Of a stretch of 15,010 bases of DNA, positions 1 to 6,638 are shown piece by piece; the first letter of the stretch is position 1, and each line of letters opens with the position of its first letter. Source of the DNA: a bacterium. GTDB lineage: Bacteria > Bacillota_I > Bacilli_A > RF39 > UBA660. The position numbers and the translations under genes were made by a program. Location of the stretch: positions 1 through 15,010 of the forward strand of contig JAHZGA010000023.1 in NCBI GenBank assembly GCA_019421005.1. The letters are read 5' to 3'. Below the pieces are notes generated by a model. It saw nothing but the letters and a program-made list of their open reading frames with translations. It searched no databases and was not told the origin of the DNA.

Positions 1-48
<48 letters not shown>

Positions 49-110
49 AAATATATAAAATTTAATTTGTTCGAATTGTTAATCCTAACTAGATTTTGAA
101 TTGACATTTT

Positions 111-129
111 GCTCAGTTTTCAAAGATCA
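111..129 (-). promoter_or_regulatory. boxA-like rRNA leader antitermination element
   Basis: On the minus strand this reads TGATCTTTGAAAACTGAGC. It closely resembles the CTTTGAAAACT leader element found upstream of 16S genes in Bacillus and relatives, where NusB/NusE-type antitermination factors load. It sits about 65 bases upstream of the 16S 5' end and downstream of all three promoters, as expected for a leader element. The role is inferred from motif and position. Confidence 0.6.
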
Positions 130-158
130 TTTCGTTTGTTCAAGAAGTGAACAATACC

Positions 159-187
159 AATATATCAAATGGAAAAGCTTAAGTCAA
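159..187 (-). promoter_or_regulatory. rRNA promoter, proximal (third of three)
   Basis: On the minus strand: -35 TTGACT (182-187), a 17-base spacer, -10 TATATT (159-164) preceded by TGA. It has the same architecture as the two promoters further out and drives the leader toward 16S. The predicted start is near 152. Confidence 0.7.
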
Positions 188-270
188 GTGTTTTTTCGAT
201 TTTTTTTGAAAAAAATCAAATTTCTGTAAAAAATGTAAATATTATAAGTTTTCCGCTTGAAAGCACAACT

Positions 271-299
271 ATAATATCAAATATATTCTAACAAGTCAA
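271..299 (-). promoter_or_regulatory. rRNA promoter, middle
   Basis: Minus strand -35 TTGACT (294-299), 17-base spacer, -10 TATTAT (271-276) preceded by TTTGA. Strong sigma-A type match within the repeated promoter unit (249-308). The -35 is preceded by an A-rich tract that may act as an UP element. Confidence 0.85.
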
Positions 300-382
300 C
301 ACTTTTTTTAATTTTTTTCAAATTTGTCATTTTTAATAAATTTTTGTAACAAATTTGCCGTTTTTCCCTTGAAAGCACAATT

Positions 383-411
383 ATAATATCAAATATGTCT
401 AACCAAGTCAA
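383..411 (-). promoter_or_regulatory. rRNA promoter, distal
   Basis: Minus strand -35 TTGACT (406-411), 17-base spacer, -10 TATTAT (383-388) preceded by TTTGA. Nearly identical to the promoter 112 bases closer to 16S, again with an A-tract upstream of the -35. Confidence 0.85.
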
Positions 412-501
412 CACTTTTTTTGAATTTTTTAGAATTTTCTACATTTTTTTACATTTTTATTAAATTCTTGCTTTTTTGCTTTATATTTTAATATATTCAC
501 T

Positions 502-1059
502 TCATGAATTAAAATTACTATTTTTTTCTTCTTCTTTTATTTTTTTGTATATTTCACAATATTTTTGATTTACTTTTTCATCAAACATTGGTATACCTTT
601 TTTATATAGATTAATTATTTTCTTTAAGGCATTGGTAACTACAAAATCTAATTCTTTACTATAATTCATTATACGCTTATGATATTTATATTCCATTTGA
701 TCTAATATTTTATATTTACCACTTGGAAAAATTCTTAAATCTAAATCATAATCTATCCATTTTATTGTATTTTCTTCTATTAGATATGGGCTAGCTATAT
801 TACATTTAAAATATAGTCCATCTTTTTTTAGCTGGGCAATAATATTAAACCACTCTTCTTTAAAGAAATACATTATATCAGGTTCTTTCGTTTTCCACAC
901 ATTTCCATCAGAATTAATAACCGTTGCTTTATAATTACCTAAAACTATATAATCTTTTTTTATATCTAAAATTACTGCTTCACTCCATGAACGATGTGGT
1001 TTACCATTATGTTTATAACATTGAATTTGAAAATTATCTCCGATATAAATATTTTTCAT
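502..1059 (-). CDS. ntdP: Nucleoside tri-/diphosphatase, NtdP/UPF0374 (DUF402) family
   Basis: Protein of 185 residues, close to the family's usual length of about 175-180. The N-terminal YKHNGKPHRSW motif (15-25), the KEPDIMYFF segment (58-66) and the central YDLDLRIFP motif (104-112) match the UPF0374/DUF402 family. In Staphylococcus aureus the characterised member hydrolyses nucleoside tri- and diphosphates using metal-binding acidic residues such as those in YDLDL. No signal peptide or membrane segment, so it is cytoplasmic. An in-frame GTG lies three codons earlier (1068) but is too close to the AGGAA ribosome binding site, so ATG at 1059 is preferred. It is transcribed alone from a good promoter (1082-1111) and ends in TGA. 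No clear terminator separates it from the rRNA promoters, so read-through into rrn is possible. Confidence 0.9.
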   Translation of the reverse strand: MKNIYIGDNFQIQCYKHNGKPHRSWSEAVILDIKKDYIVLGNYKATVINSDGNVWKTKEPDIMYFFKEEWFNIIAQLKKDGLYFKCNIASPYLIEENTIKWIDYDLDLRIFPSGKYKILDQMEYKYHKRIMNYSKELDFVVTNALKKIINLYKKGIPMFDEKVNQKYCEIYKKIKEEEKNSNFNS

Positions 1060-1081
1060 CTTTGCCACTTCCTTTTTCTAT

Positions 1082-1111
1082 ATTATAAACTTTTTTACAT
1101 TAATCAGTCAA
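1082..1111 (-). promoter_or_regulatory. Promoter of ntdP
   Basis: Minus strand -35 TTGACT (1106-1111), 18-base spacer, -10 TATAAT (1082-1087), about 22 bases upstream of the ntdP start. Near-consensus sigma-A promoter, and one of the few in this window without an extended TGn element. Confidence 0.8.
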
Positions 1112-1121
1112 ATATATTAAT

Positions 1122-1157
1122 AAAAAAAATAAACTAACTTTCTATAGTCAGTTTATT
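1122..1157 (-). terminator. Rho-independent terminator of ctpA
   Basis: On the minus strand a 12-bp stem AATAAACTGACT / AGTTAGTTTATT (1146-1157 with 1128-1139, one G-U pair), a 6-base loop, then a run of T. The stem uses the last codons of ctpA. Confidence 0.85.
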
Positions 1158-2330
1158 TAGTGCTTCTTGTAATTGATTATCACTTTCTTTTGTTGGATTA
1201 TTATAATAGTTTTCATCCATTGAAACTTCAACATCTGGTTTTATTCCTTTTTCATTAATCCATTTTCCTTTAGATGTTAGCCACTTTTTAGTTGTTATTT
1301 TATAATAGTTACCATTATTTAATCCTTGAAGTTCTTGAACAGTACCTTTACCAAAGCTTTTTTCACCTACTAAAACAGCATTTAATTGCTCATTTAAGGC
1401 CGATGCTAATACTTCTGATGCAGATGCACTAGAATTATTAATTAAAACAATTATAGGGCATTTTTCGGTGCTATTTCCCTCTGAATAAAACTTTTCAGTT
1501 TTATTTTTATCTTTTATCTGATAAATGACATGTTTTTTATCCATTAATTGCGATAAAATACTAGAAACTGCGGTTAAGTGTCCACCAGAGTTATCTCTAA
1601 CATCAATAATTAAAGAATCAATATTTTCTTTTTTTAGTTTTTCATAATTGCTTTTAAATTGTTCAGCTGTGTTATTAGCAAAAATACTTATTTTTATATA
1701 TCCTACTAATTTATCATTTTTAGTAATTACTTCTGAAGTAATTGATTTCAATGTAACTAAATCTTTTTTTACAGTTATTTCTATTTCTTTATCATCACGC
1801 ATAACTTTTAATTTAAAGCTATCTTTAGTTTTATTAATAATTTTAATTAATTCATTAGTTTCTTTTCCTTGTAAATCTTTACCATCGATACTTTTAATAA
1901 TATCAAGTGGTTCTAATCCTGCTTGTTTAGCTGGGGTATCATCAAACACATTTAAAATAATAATGTTATTTTCTTCATCATTTACAACTTCAATTCCTAT
2001 TCCTTTATATTCTCCATCTAATTGTTTATTAAAGTTACTAGCATTATTATCTTTTAAAAGATTAGAATTAACATCTAATGATGAAAACATCCCATCAATA
2101 GCGTTTTCAATTAATTCTTTTTTATCAATTTTTTCATAATAGTTTTCAACAACATCTTGATATGTTGAAATAAAACCTGCTAATTGTTCATCATTTTCAA
2201 TTATGTCTGCATATTTATTACTTTTAAATTTACTATTTAAGTTATAACCCATTATCAAACTAATTATGCAAGTTAATAGAACTAAAACTATAACTTCTGT
2301 TGTTTTAAAATTATTGTTATTTTTTTTCAT
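1134..2330 (-). CDS. ctpA: Carboxy-terminal processing protease, S41 family (CtpA/CtpB-like)
   Basis: Protein of 398 residues with an N-terminal membrane anchor (about 12-29), a PDZ domain (about 105-190, carboxylate-binding-type GIGIEV at 111-116) and the S41 peptidase core. The motif SSASASE (300-306) carries the likely catalytic Ser303, and GEKSFGKGTVQ (322-332) the likely catalytic Lys328, in the 25-residue spacing of the family. DVRDNSGG (243-250) is the conserved core strand. It should cut extracytoplasmic proteins at their C-termini. In Bacillus CtpB acts in SpoIVB/SpoIVF signalling, but nothing here ties this one to sporulation. Length and domain order are complete. The start is set by AGAGGTGG seven bases before ATG. 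It follows the 2356-2871 membrane protein by 25 bases and is probably cotranscribed with it. Confidence 0.95.
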   Translation of the reverse strand: MKKNNNNFKTTEVIVLVLLTCIISLIMGYNLNSKFKSNKYADIIENDEQLAGFISTYQDVVENYYEKIDKKELIENAIDGMFSSLDVNSNLLKDNNASNFNKQLDGEYKGIGIEVVNDEENNIIILNVFDDTPAKQAGLEPLDIIKSIDGKDLQGKETNELIKIINKTKDSFKLKVMRDDKEIEITVKKDLVTLKSITSEVITKNDKLVGYIKISIFANNTAEQFKSNYEKLKKENIDSLIIDVRDNSGGHLTAVSSILSQLMDKKHVIYQIKDKNKTEKFYSEGNSTEKCPIIVLINNSSASASEVLASALNEQLNAVLVGEKSFGKGTVQELQGLNNGNYYKITTKKWLTSKGKWINEKGIKPDVEVSMDENYYNNPTKESDNQLQEALNKLTIES

Positions 2331-2355
2331 TTTCCACCTCTAAAAAAGGAATACT

Positions 2356-2871
2356 TTACAAATTGTTCAAGTATTCAACTATTTTTTCTTCTCCTTCATA
2401 GTATTCAGTAATTTTGTGTTTTTCAATTTTTAATAATGTTGCGCCTTTAAATCTTATATCTTTTAAATCATCAAATTCAAAATTTGAATTATCATCAACA
2501 TATTTTTGATTAAAGATAGAATCTAAATCAACTTTATATATTGCATTTGCATTTTCACTATTTTTATAATTATTAATATATGTATCATATGTTGGTAATT
2601 CTTCATTTGAAGCAATTAAGACATAATATAAATCACTTTTTTGATTTAAAATTTCACCTACTAAAATTTCTTCATATTGAATAACAGCAACTCCATCGTT
2701 TTTTCCAGTTTCTTCAGTTTTACCATTTTTAATAAATATAGTAAGTACATAGAATACAGCAAACACCAACATAACTATTAGAAAAACAGTTATTAACCTA
2801 ACACCCTCATTTGGATTATTTAATAAACTTTTATTATTTTTTTTCATATCTTTATTTTTTGTTTTTTTCAT
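2356..2871 (-). CDS. Single-pass membrane protein with thioredoxin-fold-like domain lacking CxxC
   Basis: Protein of 171 residues: a basic, Lys/Asn-rich N-terminus (1-25), one membrane segment (about 26-48), and an extracytoplasmic domain. I do not recognise a named family. The pattern LYYVLIASNEELP (81-93), KVDLDSIF (113-120), GATLLKIEKHKITEYYEG (143-160) resembles the thioredoxin-like order of strand, active-site helix, strand, 'P-T-L-x-x-x' strand and final helix, but the active-site position has no cysteine and Ala replaces the cis-proline. A binding or scaffold role is therefore more likely than redox chemistry. ATG 2871 is chosen over earlier TTG/GTG codons because GGGTGA lies eight bases before it. 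First gene of the operon with the CtpA protease, so it may be its partner or substrate (inference). Confidence 0.7.
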   Translation of the reverse strand: MKKTKNKDMKKNNKSLLNNPNEGVRLITVFLIVMLVFAVFYVLTIFIKNGKTEETGKNDGVAVIQYEEILVGEILNQKSDLYYVLIASNEELPTYDTYINNYKNSENANAIYKVDLDSIFNQKYVDDNSNFEFDDLKDIRFKGATLLKIEKHKITEYYEGEEKIVEYLNNL

Positions 2872-2891
2872 TTTGTTCTTCACCCACAACC

Positions 2892-2922
2892 ATTATATCA
2901 CAATTCTATTTAAAAGTACCAA
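2892..2922 (-). promoter_or_regulatory. Promoter of the 2356-2871 / ctpA operon
   Basis: Minus strand extended -10 TGATATAAT (TATAAT at 2892-2897) with a weak -35 TTGGTA (2917-2922) at a long 19-base spacing. The extended -10 probably compensates. It lies about 20 bases upstream of the start codon. Confidence 0.6.
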
Positions 2923-2933
2923 TTTTTTTCATT

Positions 2934-2954
2934 TAAAAAGGATTTTAAAATCCT
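2934..2954 (-). terminator. Terminator of the LolA-like lipoprotein gene
   Basis: Minus-strand AGGATTTTAAAATCCT (2939-2954) can form a short stem with a TTAA loop and is followed by five T. It starts within the stop codon of the gene. Confidence 0.65.
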
Positions 2955-3957
2955 ATTTTTGATTTACTACTGACGCTACTCCGATTGATTTAGCTACTTT
3001 CATTAATTCATCATTTTTTAATTCATTAGAAACAATATAATATTCAATTCCATTATTTACCCATACTATTTCATTTTCACTCATTGCGCTTATTGAATCT
3101 GGAAGTAAGGTTGGTTCACCAGATACTGGTATTATTTGATTTTCAGATGTTTCAATTGTTTCTTGTATCATCATAAATGGTTTTTCGCCACTGAAGGTCA
3201 TTATAATTCTTTCACCATTTTCTTTACTAACTTTATCTTCTTTATCTAAATAAGTATTAGTTGGTAAATACATAGGGTAAATTCCATCTTCTACTTTACT
3301 AACAATTTTTGTTTCTTCTTCTTGTTTACTTACTTCTAAATTTTTATTTAAGTCAAAATATTGTTTATTAAATTTTTCATTTAATTTTATATTATTAAAT
3401 TTCATTGTCATTTGAACTTTACTTTCTCTATTTAAAACTTCTACTTTTTTTAGATTATTTTTTTTATCTAAATATATTTTTTGTTTAACTAAATTACTAT
3501 TATTTGGATAATTAACAGTAGTTCTGAAAATATATCCATCTTTTGTTTCTTTGAAGTTATATTTTTTATCACCATTTATATCATCTATTAATGATTGTAA
3601 TATATATATTTGTGAATTATTATATGGCCAATCGCTTTCAAATTTAAAACTTTTCTTTAATGATGGTGTTAATACATAAACACCATTTTCATTTCTTAAT
3701 ATTATTTGTTCATGATTATTAGTTTGATTAACTAAATTAACTTTAAATTTATCTTTTGATTGATATGCAACTGATACATCATATATATAGCTTTCTTCTT
3801 CATTTATTAATTTTAGTACACCTGTTAAACTATAACTATTTGCTTTTTCTAGTTTTTTAGTTAAATCGTTTATTATATCTTTTTCAGTTGTTTTCCCACA
3901 ACCAGAAAGAAAAATACCTAGCATAATAAAAATAGTCAAAATTATTTTTTTTCTCAT
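2953..3957 (-). CDS. LolA/GerS-like lipoprotein
   Basis: Protein of 334 residues with a type II signal peptide: MRKK, a hydrophobic core, and lipobox L17-S-G-C20, so it should be lipid-anchored outside the membrane. The region of about 25-185 has the feel of the LolA/RseB half-barrel fold used by Gram-positive lipoproteins such as GerS and YdcC-like proteins: a KKLEKANSYSLTGVLKL opening, DVSVAYQSKDKFKVNL, then RNENGVYVLTPSLKKSF and YLDKKNNLKKVEV. The C-terminal third (about 215-334) is a separate domain. The fold call rests on pattern memory, not a search. ATG 3957 is preferred over the TTG/ATG codons just upstream because GGGTGAG lies three to six bases before it. Divergent from the DUF378 gene, with a palindrome between them. 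Confidence 0.7.
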   Translation of the reverse strand: MRKKIILTIFIMLGIFLSGCGKTTEKDIINDLTKKLEKANSYSLTGVLKLINEEESYIYDVSVAYQSKDKFKVNLVNQTNNHEQIILRNENGVYVLTPSLKKSFKFESDWPYNNSQIYILQSLIDDINGDKKYNFKETKDGYIFRTTVNYPNNSNLVKQKIYLDKKNNLKKVEVLNRESKVQMTMKFNNIKLNEKFNKQYFDLNKNLEVSKQEEETKIVSKVEDGIYPMYLPTNTYLDKEDKVSKENGERIIMTFSGEKPFMMIQETIETSENQIIPVSGEPTLLPDSISAMSENEIVWVNNGIEYYIVSNELKNDELMKVAKSIGVASVVNQK

Positions 3958-3986
3958 CATCTCACCCAATCTTTTACTTTCATTTA

Positions 3987-4015
3987 ATTATACTTATTAA
4001 CTTTTTAAATTATTC
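3987..4015 (-). promoter_or_regulatory. Probable promoter of the LolA-like lipoprotein gene
   Basis: Minus strand -10 TATAAT (3987-3992). The -35 position at 17 bases spacing (4010-4015) reads GAATAA, a poor match, and lies inside the 30-bp palindrome at 4002-4031. The weak -35 over a palindrome suggests a regulated promoter. Confidence 0.45.
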
Positions 4016-4031
4016 ATGAATAATTTAAAAA
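4002..4031. promoter_or_regulatory. Perfect 30-bp palindrome, candidate shared operator
   Basis: The sequence from TTTTTAAATTATTCA (4002-4016) is followed by its exact reverse complement (4017-4031), with no spacer. It covers the -35 regions of both divergent promoters (minus 4010-4015, plus 4024-4029). A dimeric repressor or activator site controlling both genes is a reasonable reading. No T-run follows on either strand that would make it a normal terminator. Confidence 0.4.
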
Positions 4032-4052
4032 AAATAGTTAAATATATATAAT
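4024..4052 (+). promoter_or_regulatory. Probable promoter of the DUF378 gene
   Basis: Plus strand -10 TATAAT (4047-4052), 17-base spacer, weak -35 TTTAAA (4024-4029) at the right edge of the palindrome. The predicted start near 4059 leaves an 85-base leader. Confidence 0.45.
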
Positions 4053-4064
4053 GTATATGAAAAA

Positions 4065-4091
4065 ACTCTTGTAAATAGTTTTTATAAGAGT
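4065..4091. promoter_or_regulatory. Hairpin in the leader of the DUF378 gene
   Basis: ACTCTTGTAAA (4065-4075) pairs with TTTATAAGAGT (4081-4091), 11 bp with one G-U, loop TAGTT. On the plus strand it has no T-run, so it is a leader structure there. On the minus strand it is followed by six T and could stop antisense transcription. Function unknown. Confidence 0.4.
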
Positions 4092-4144
4092 CTTACATTA
4101 GAGTAAACTAATTTTTAAATCAAATTTTAGGAGAGGAGAAACTT

Positions 4145-4345
4145 ATGGAAACATTACAAAAAATCGCTTTAGTTTTCACTATTATTGGAGCAATAAATTG
4201 GGGACTTATTGGATTATTTGATATTGATTTAGTAGCAACTTTGTTCGGAAATATGTCCGCTTTATCCAGAATAGTTTATGTAGCTGTAGGTATATGTGGA
4301 CTTATTAATATAGGTATTTTATTTAATCATATTGAAACAAAATAA
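4145..4345 (+). CDS. Small two-helix membrane protein, DUF378 family
   Basis: Protein of 66 residues with two membrane segments (about 5-26 and 41-61) and the family signature: INWGLIGLFDIDLVATLFG in the N-terminal half, then a second hydrophobic segment of the type IVYVAVGICGL. The length is typical of DUF378 (YuzA-like). The biochemical function of the family is not known. The start is fixed by AGGAGAGGAG six bases before ATG. It is alone on the plus strand, has its own promoter region and leader hairpin, and shares a bidirectional terminator with cdaR. Confidence 0.9.
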   Translation: METLQKIALVFTIIGAINWGLIGLFDIDLVATLFGNMSALSRIVYVAVGICGLINIGILFNHIETK

Positions 4346-4370
4346 AGTAGAGAAAGCTCTACTTTATTTT
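4339..4370. terminator. Bidirectional terminator between DUF378 gene and cdaR
   Basis: Perfect 14-bp stem AAAATAAAGTAGAG / CTCTACTTTATTTT with an AAAG loop and A/T runs on both sides. It contains the stop codons of both convergent genes, so each mRNA would end in the same hairpin. Confidence 0.92.
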
Positions 4371-5710
4371 TTACTTATTTTTATTTTTACTTTTTTAGTT
4401 TTTGGAGTATATTGAATACGTGAGTCTGTACCTTCAACTTTAACATCAACTTCGTATTCTCCTTCTTTATATCCTTCTAGATCTAAATATGCGACTATAT
4501 CTTCAGCATTTACACTGTCAATTACATCTTTTACACCTTTAAGGTTAACTGCAACTCTAACATCTTCAGCACTGAAACCTTGAATACTATATAAGTCATC
4601 GGCTATATTTCGATATTTTATACCTACATTTTCTACATCCCTACTACTTACTGTACCTAAAGTAATATCAACAGTTACATTATTAACTGACATTGATCTA
4701 ACTCCAGTAGGACGTAATAATTCTAATTTATAAGTATAATCTTCTTTTAAATCGCCAACATTTACCTCAAGTGGTACATATGTTAGTTCATCTAAAACTT
4801 TTTTATCTCCGTAAACTGTTACTTTGGATTCACTAGTATTAATAGAGCTTATAGCTTTTCCAAAGGCAACATTACCAACTGGAACAACTTTAATTGGTAC
4901 TTCTTTACTTGGTGAAGAAATAACCATTTTAGCACTTATTTTAGAAGGAACTATCTCAACTGATACAATATTACCATGTTTATCATAAGCTTTAAGTGGC
5001 ACATCTTTTAATGTTATTTCGCCAGCTTCTTGTTTAGATAAACTTTCAATATCTATTAAAGCTTTAACAGTTGATACTTCATCTAATTGATGTTCAGCTC
5101 CTTTAACTGTAACACTATCGCTATCTAATTTTACACTATCAATAACTAATTTTGAATTTAGCATATCTTGATTTATAATATCACTAGTTAGTACTTTTGT
5201 TTTTGATACTTTTGGATAAATTATCACTGTTGCTTCTGATGGGTTAACTTCATAATCAATTGATTTTAAAGCTTGGTTATATTTTATATTAACTCGATGT
5301 GTTCCCGGTTTTAAACCTGTTAAATCAATTGTTATATCTTGAGTTGAAGATTGTTTAGCAAAATATAAATCAGATCTACTACCTATTAAGGTTACATCAA
5401 CATTTTTAGGTAGACCTTCAACAACATAAGCTTCATCGTTATAAATAACTTTTATTGGTTGATCTTTTAAAACTTCAGCTGAATTGTTAGAAAAATCCAA
5501 TACTTTTTGATCAACTATAATAAATGTTCCTACTGCAAGTGCGAGAGAGATAAAAAGTAATGTATTAGGTTTTGCTAGCCATTTTTCAAACTTTCTTCCT
5601 GATTTATCAAAATTTTTAGTTAATCTCATTATTAATTTTGTAATTGGTATTACTAAATGACGATCGAAGAAATGCCAAATACTATAAAAGAATTTTTTAA
5701 TTGCTTTCAT
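4364..5710 (-). CDS. cdaR: CdaR (YbbR-domain) regulator of diadenylate cyclase
   Basis: Protein of 448 residues: amphipathic/basic N-terminus, one membrane segment (about 50-66), then an extracytoplasmic part that divides into four YbbR-type beta repeats of roughly 85-95 residues (starting near 84, 175, 268 and 352; PIKV, NSKLV, PIKVVPVG and GIKYRN openings). CdaR binds CdaA and tunes c-di-AMP synthesis in Bacilli. Several in-frame ATG codons precede the chosen start; ATG 5710 is preferred because GAGGAGG lies nine bases upstream. It overlaps the end of cdaA by 14 bases, indicating translational coupling. The glmM gene that usually follows in Firmicutes is absent here. Confidence 0.92.
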   Translation of the reverse strand: MKAIKKFFYSIWHFFDRHLVIPITKLIMRLTKNFDKSGRKFEKWLAKPNTLLFISLALAVGTFIIVDQKVLDFSNNSAEVLKDQPIKVIYNDEAYVVEGLPKNVDVTLIGSRSDLYFAKQSSTQDITIDLTGLKPGTHRVNIKYNQALKSIDYEVNPSEATVIIYPKVSKTKVLTSDIINQDMLNSKLVIDSVKLDSDSVTVKGAEHQLDEVSTVKALIDIESLSKQEAGEITLKDVPLKAYDKHGNIVSVEIVPSKISAKMVISSPSKEVPIKVVPVGNVAFGKAISSINTSESKVTVYGDKKVLDELTYVPLEVNVGDLKEDYTYKLELLRPTGVRSMSVNNVTVDITLGTVSSRDVENVGIKYRNIADDLYSIQGFSAEDVRVAVNLKGVKDVIDSVNAEDIVAYLDLEGYKEGEYEVDVKVEGTDSRIQYTPKTKKVKIKISKK

Positions 5711-6512
5711 TAATATCATCCTCCTCATCATCAATTAAAACACTTTTTTTAGGAGTTAATTCTTCAAGTAACATTAATCTAACTTCTTCTAAAGTCAAAT
5801 TATAATGTAGTTCTCCTCCAATTGCAATTGATAATCTTCCAGTTTCTTCAGATGCCACTAATGCTATACAGTCTGTTTCTTCTGAAATTCCTAAAGCCGC
5901 TCTGTGTCTTGTTCCTAATCTTTTACTAATTCTCATATTATCGCTTGTTGGAAAAACTGCTCCAGCACTGGTGATTTTATCTCCCTGAATGATAACTCCA
6001 CCATCGTGAAGTGGATTATTTGGAAAAAAGATTGATATTAATAAATCACTCGAAATATCTGCATAGATTTTTTTTGATCTTTCAATATAATCACTTAAAC
6101 TATTATCACGTTCAATTACCATTAAAGCACCAATTCTTGTTTTTTTCAAATAGTCCATACTTTGAACAATTTCATATACAACCTTTTCTCTTTCGTCAAC
6201 TGTTAAAACTTTGTGTCGTCCTAATAATTGACTTCGTCCTAATTGTTCTAAAACATTACGGATTTCTGGTTGGAAAATAATTATCAGTGCTAAAGGTCCC
6301 CACATAATAACATACTCTAAAATAAAGCCAATAGTAACTAGTTCTAACCAATTACTTATAACCTTTAGAATAACAATAAATAATATTCCCTTAAATAACA
6401 AGGCCATTTTTACATTTTTTCTTAAACTTTTTAATACATAATATAAAACTAACCAAACTAATAAAACATCTAGTAGTTTTTTTAATAGTATAATCACTGA
6501 ATCTACTGTCAT
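5697..6512 (-). CDS. cdaA: Membrane diadenylate cyclase CdaA (DisA_N domain)
   Basis: Protein of 271 residues, the usual CdaA length. Three N-terminal membrane segments (about 5-27, 36-52, 57-80) lead into QPEIRNVLEQLGR (81-93), the conserved entry to the DAC domain. The active-site motifs are HDGG (169-172, normally HDGA) and GTRHRAA (200-206). It condenses two ATP into c-di-AMP at the membrane, controlling potassium/osmotic and cell-wall homeostasis. ATG 6512 is chosen over an upstream GTG (6536) because GGAGG sits six bases before it and the GTG would lie at or before the predicted transcription start. It forms an overlapping operon with cdaR. The acidic tail (DDEEDD, 261-266) is unremarkable. 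Confidence 0.96.
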   Translation of the reverse strand: MTVDSVIILLKKLLDVLLVWLVLYYVLKSLRKNVKMALLFKGILFIVILKVISNWLELVTIGFILEYVIMWGPLALIIIFQPEIRNVLEQLGRSQLLGRHKVLTVDEREKVVYEIVQSMDYLKKTRIGALMVIERDNSLSDYIERSKKIYADISSDLLISIFFPNNPLHDGGVIIQGDKITSAGAVFPTSDNMRISKRLGTRHRAALGISEETDCIALVASEETGRLSIAIGGELHYNLTLEEVRLMLLEELTPKKSVLIDDEEDDINESN

Positions 6513-6539
6513 ATAATTCCTCCATTTATTCTTCACTTA

Positions 6540-6568
6540 ATTATATCATAAAATGTTGTATTTTGGTA
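6540..6568 (-). promoter_or_regulatory. Promoter of cdaA-cdaR
   Basis: Minus strand extended -10 TGATATAAT (TATAAT at 6540-6545); the -35 position at 17 bases (6563-6568) reads TACCAA, a poor match. A start near 6533 gives a leader of about 20 bases with the GGAGG site. Confidence 0.6.
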
Positions 6569-6611
6569 TCAATATCCCCATTTTTAATCAAATATTTTTA
6601 GTGAGTTTTTT

Positions 6612-6638
6612 AAAACCCATTATTTATTAACGGGTTTT
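6612..6638. terminator. Terminator at the end of the 10946-6620 operon
   Basis: Minus strand stem AAAACCCGTTA / TAATGGGTTTT (11 bp, one G-U), 5-base loop. It overlaps the last codons of the 6620-7555 gene. The T-run is only the four T of the stem itself, so it may be imperfect. It separates the operon from cdaA. Confidence 0.65.

Larger units (their letters stand above)
249..420. repeat. Tandem duplicated rRNA promoter unit
   Basis: Two units of about 60 bases (about 249-308 and 361-420) share the stretch from the start-site region (CTTGAAAGCACAA) through -10 and -35 to the A/T tract. A few substitutions separate them. The third promoter at 159-187 keeps only the -35/-10 core. The spacer holds a 9-bp inverted repeat CAAATTTGT/ACAAATTTG (319-327 and 349-357) of unknown meaning. 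No coding potential is seen across 49-501; the region is rRNA leader and promoters. Confidence 0.75.

Noticed and set aside
61..100. TTCGAA-containing stretch considered as a tRNA T-arm
   Set aside because: No cloverleaf stems or acceptor arm could be fitted; it is the 16S leader.
249..420. Repeated units possibly forming a CRISPR array
   Set aside because: Only two long units, each containing a -35 and -10 at correct spacing; no regular short repeats with unique spacers.
1648..2139. Plus-strand open frame of 163 codons
   Set aside because: It lies antisense within the intact ctpA gene, has no ribosome binding site, and its Ser/Leu/Ile-rich product is the shadow of the opposite strand.
6011..6280. 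Plus-strand open frame of 89 codons
   Set aside because: Antisense to the conserved catalytic region of cdaA; no ribosome binding site or promoter.
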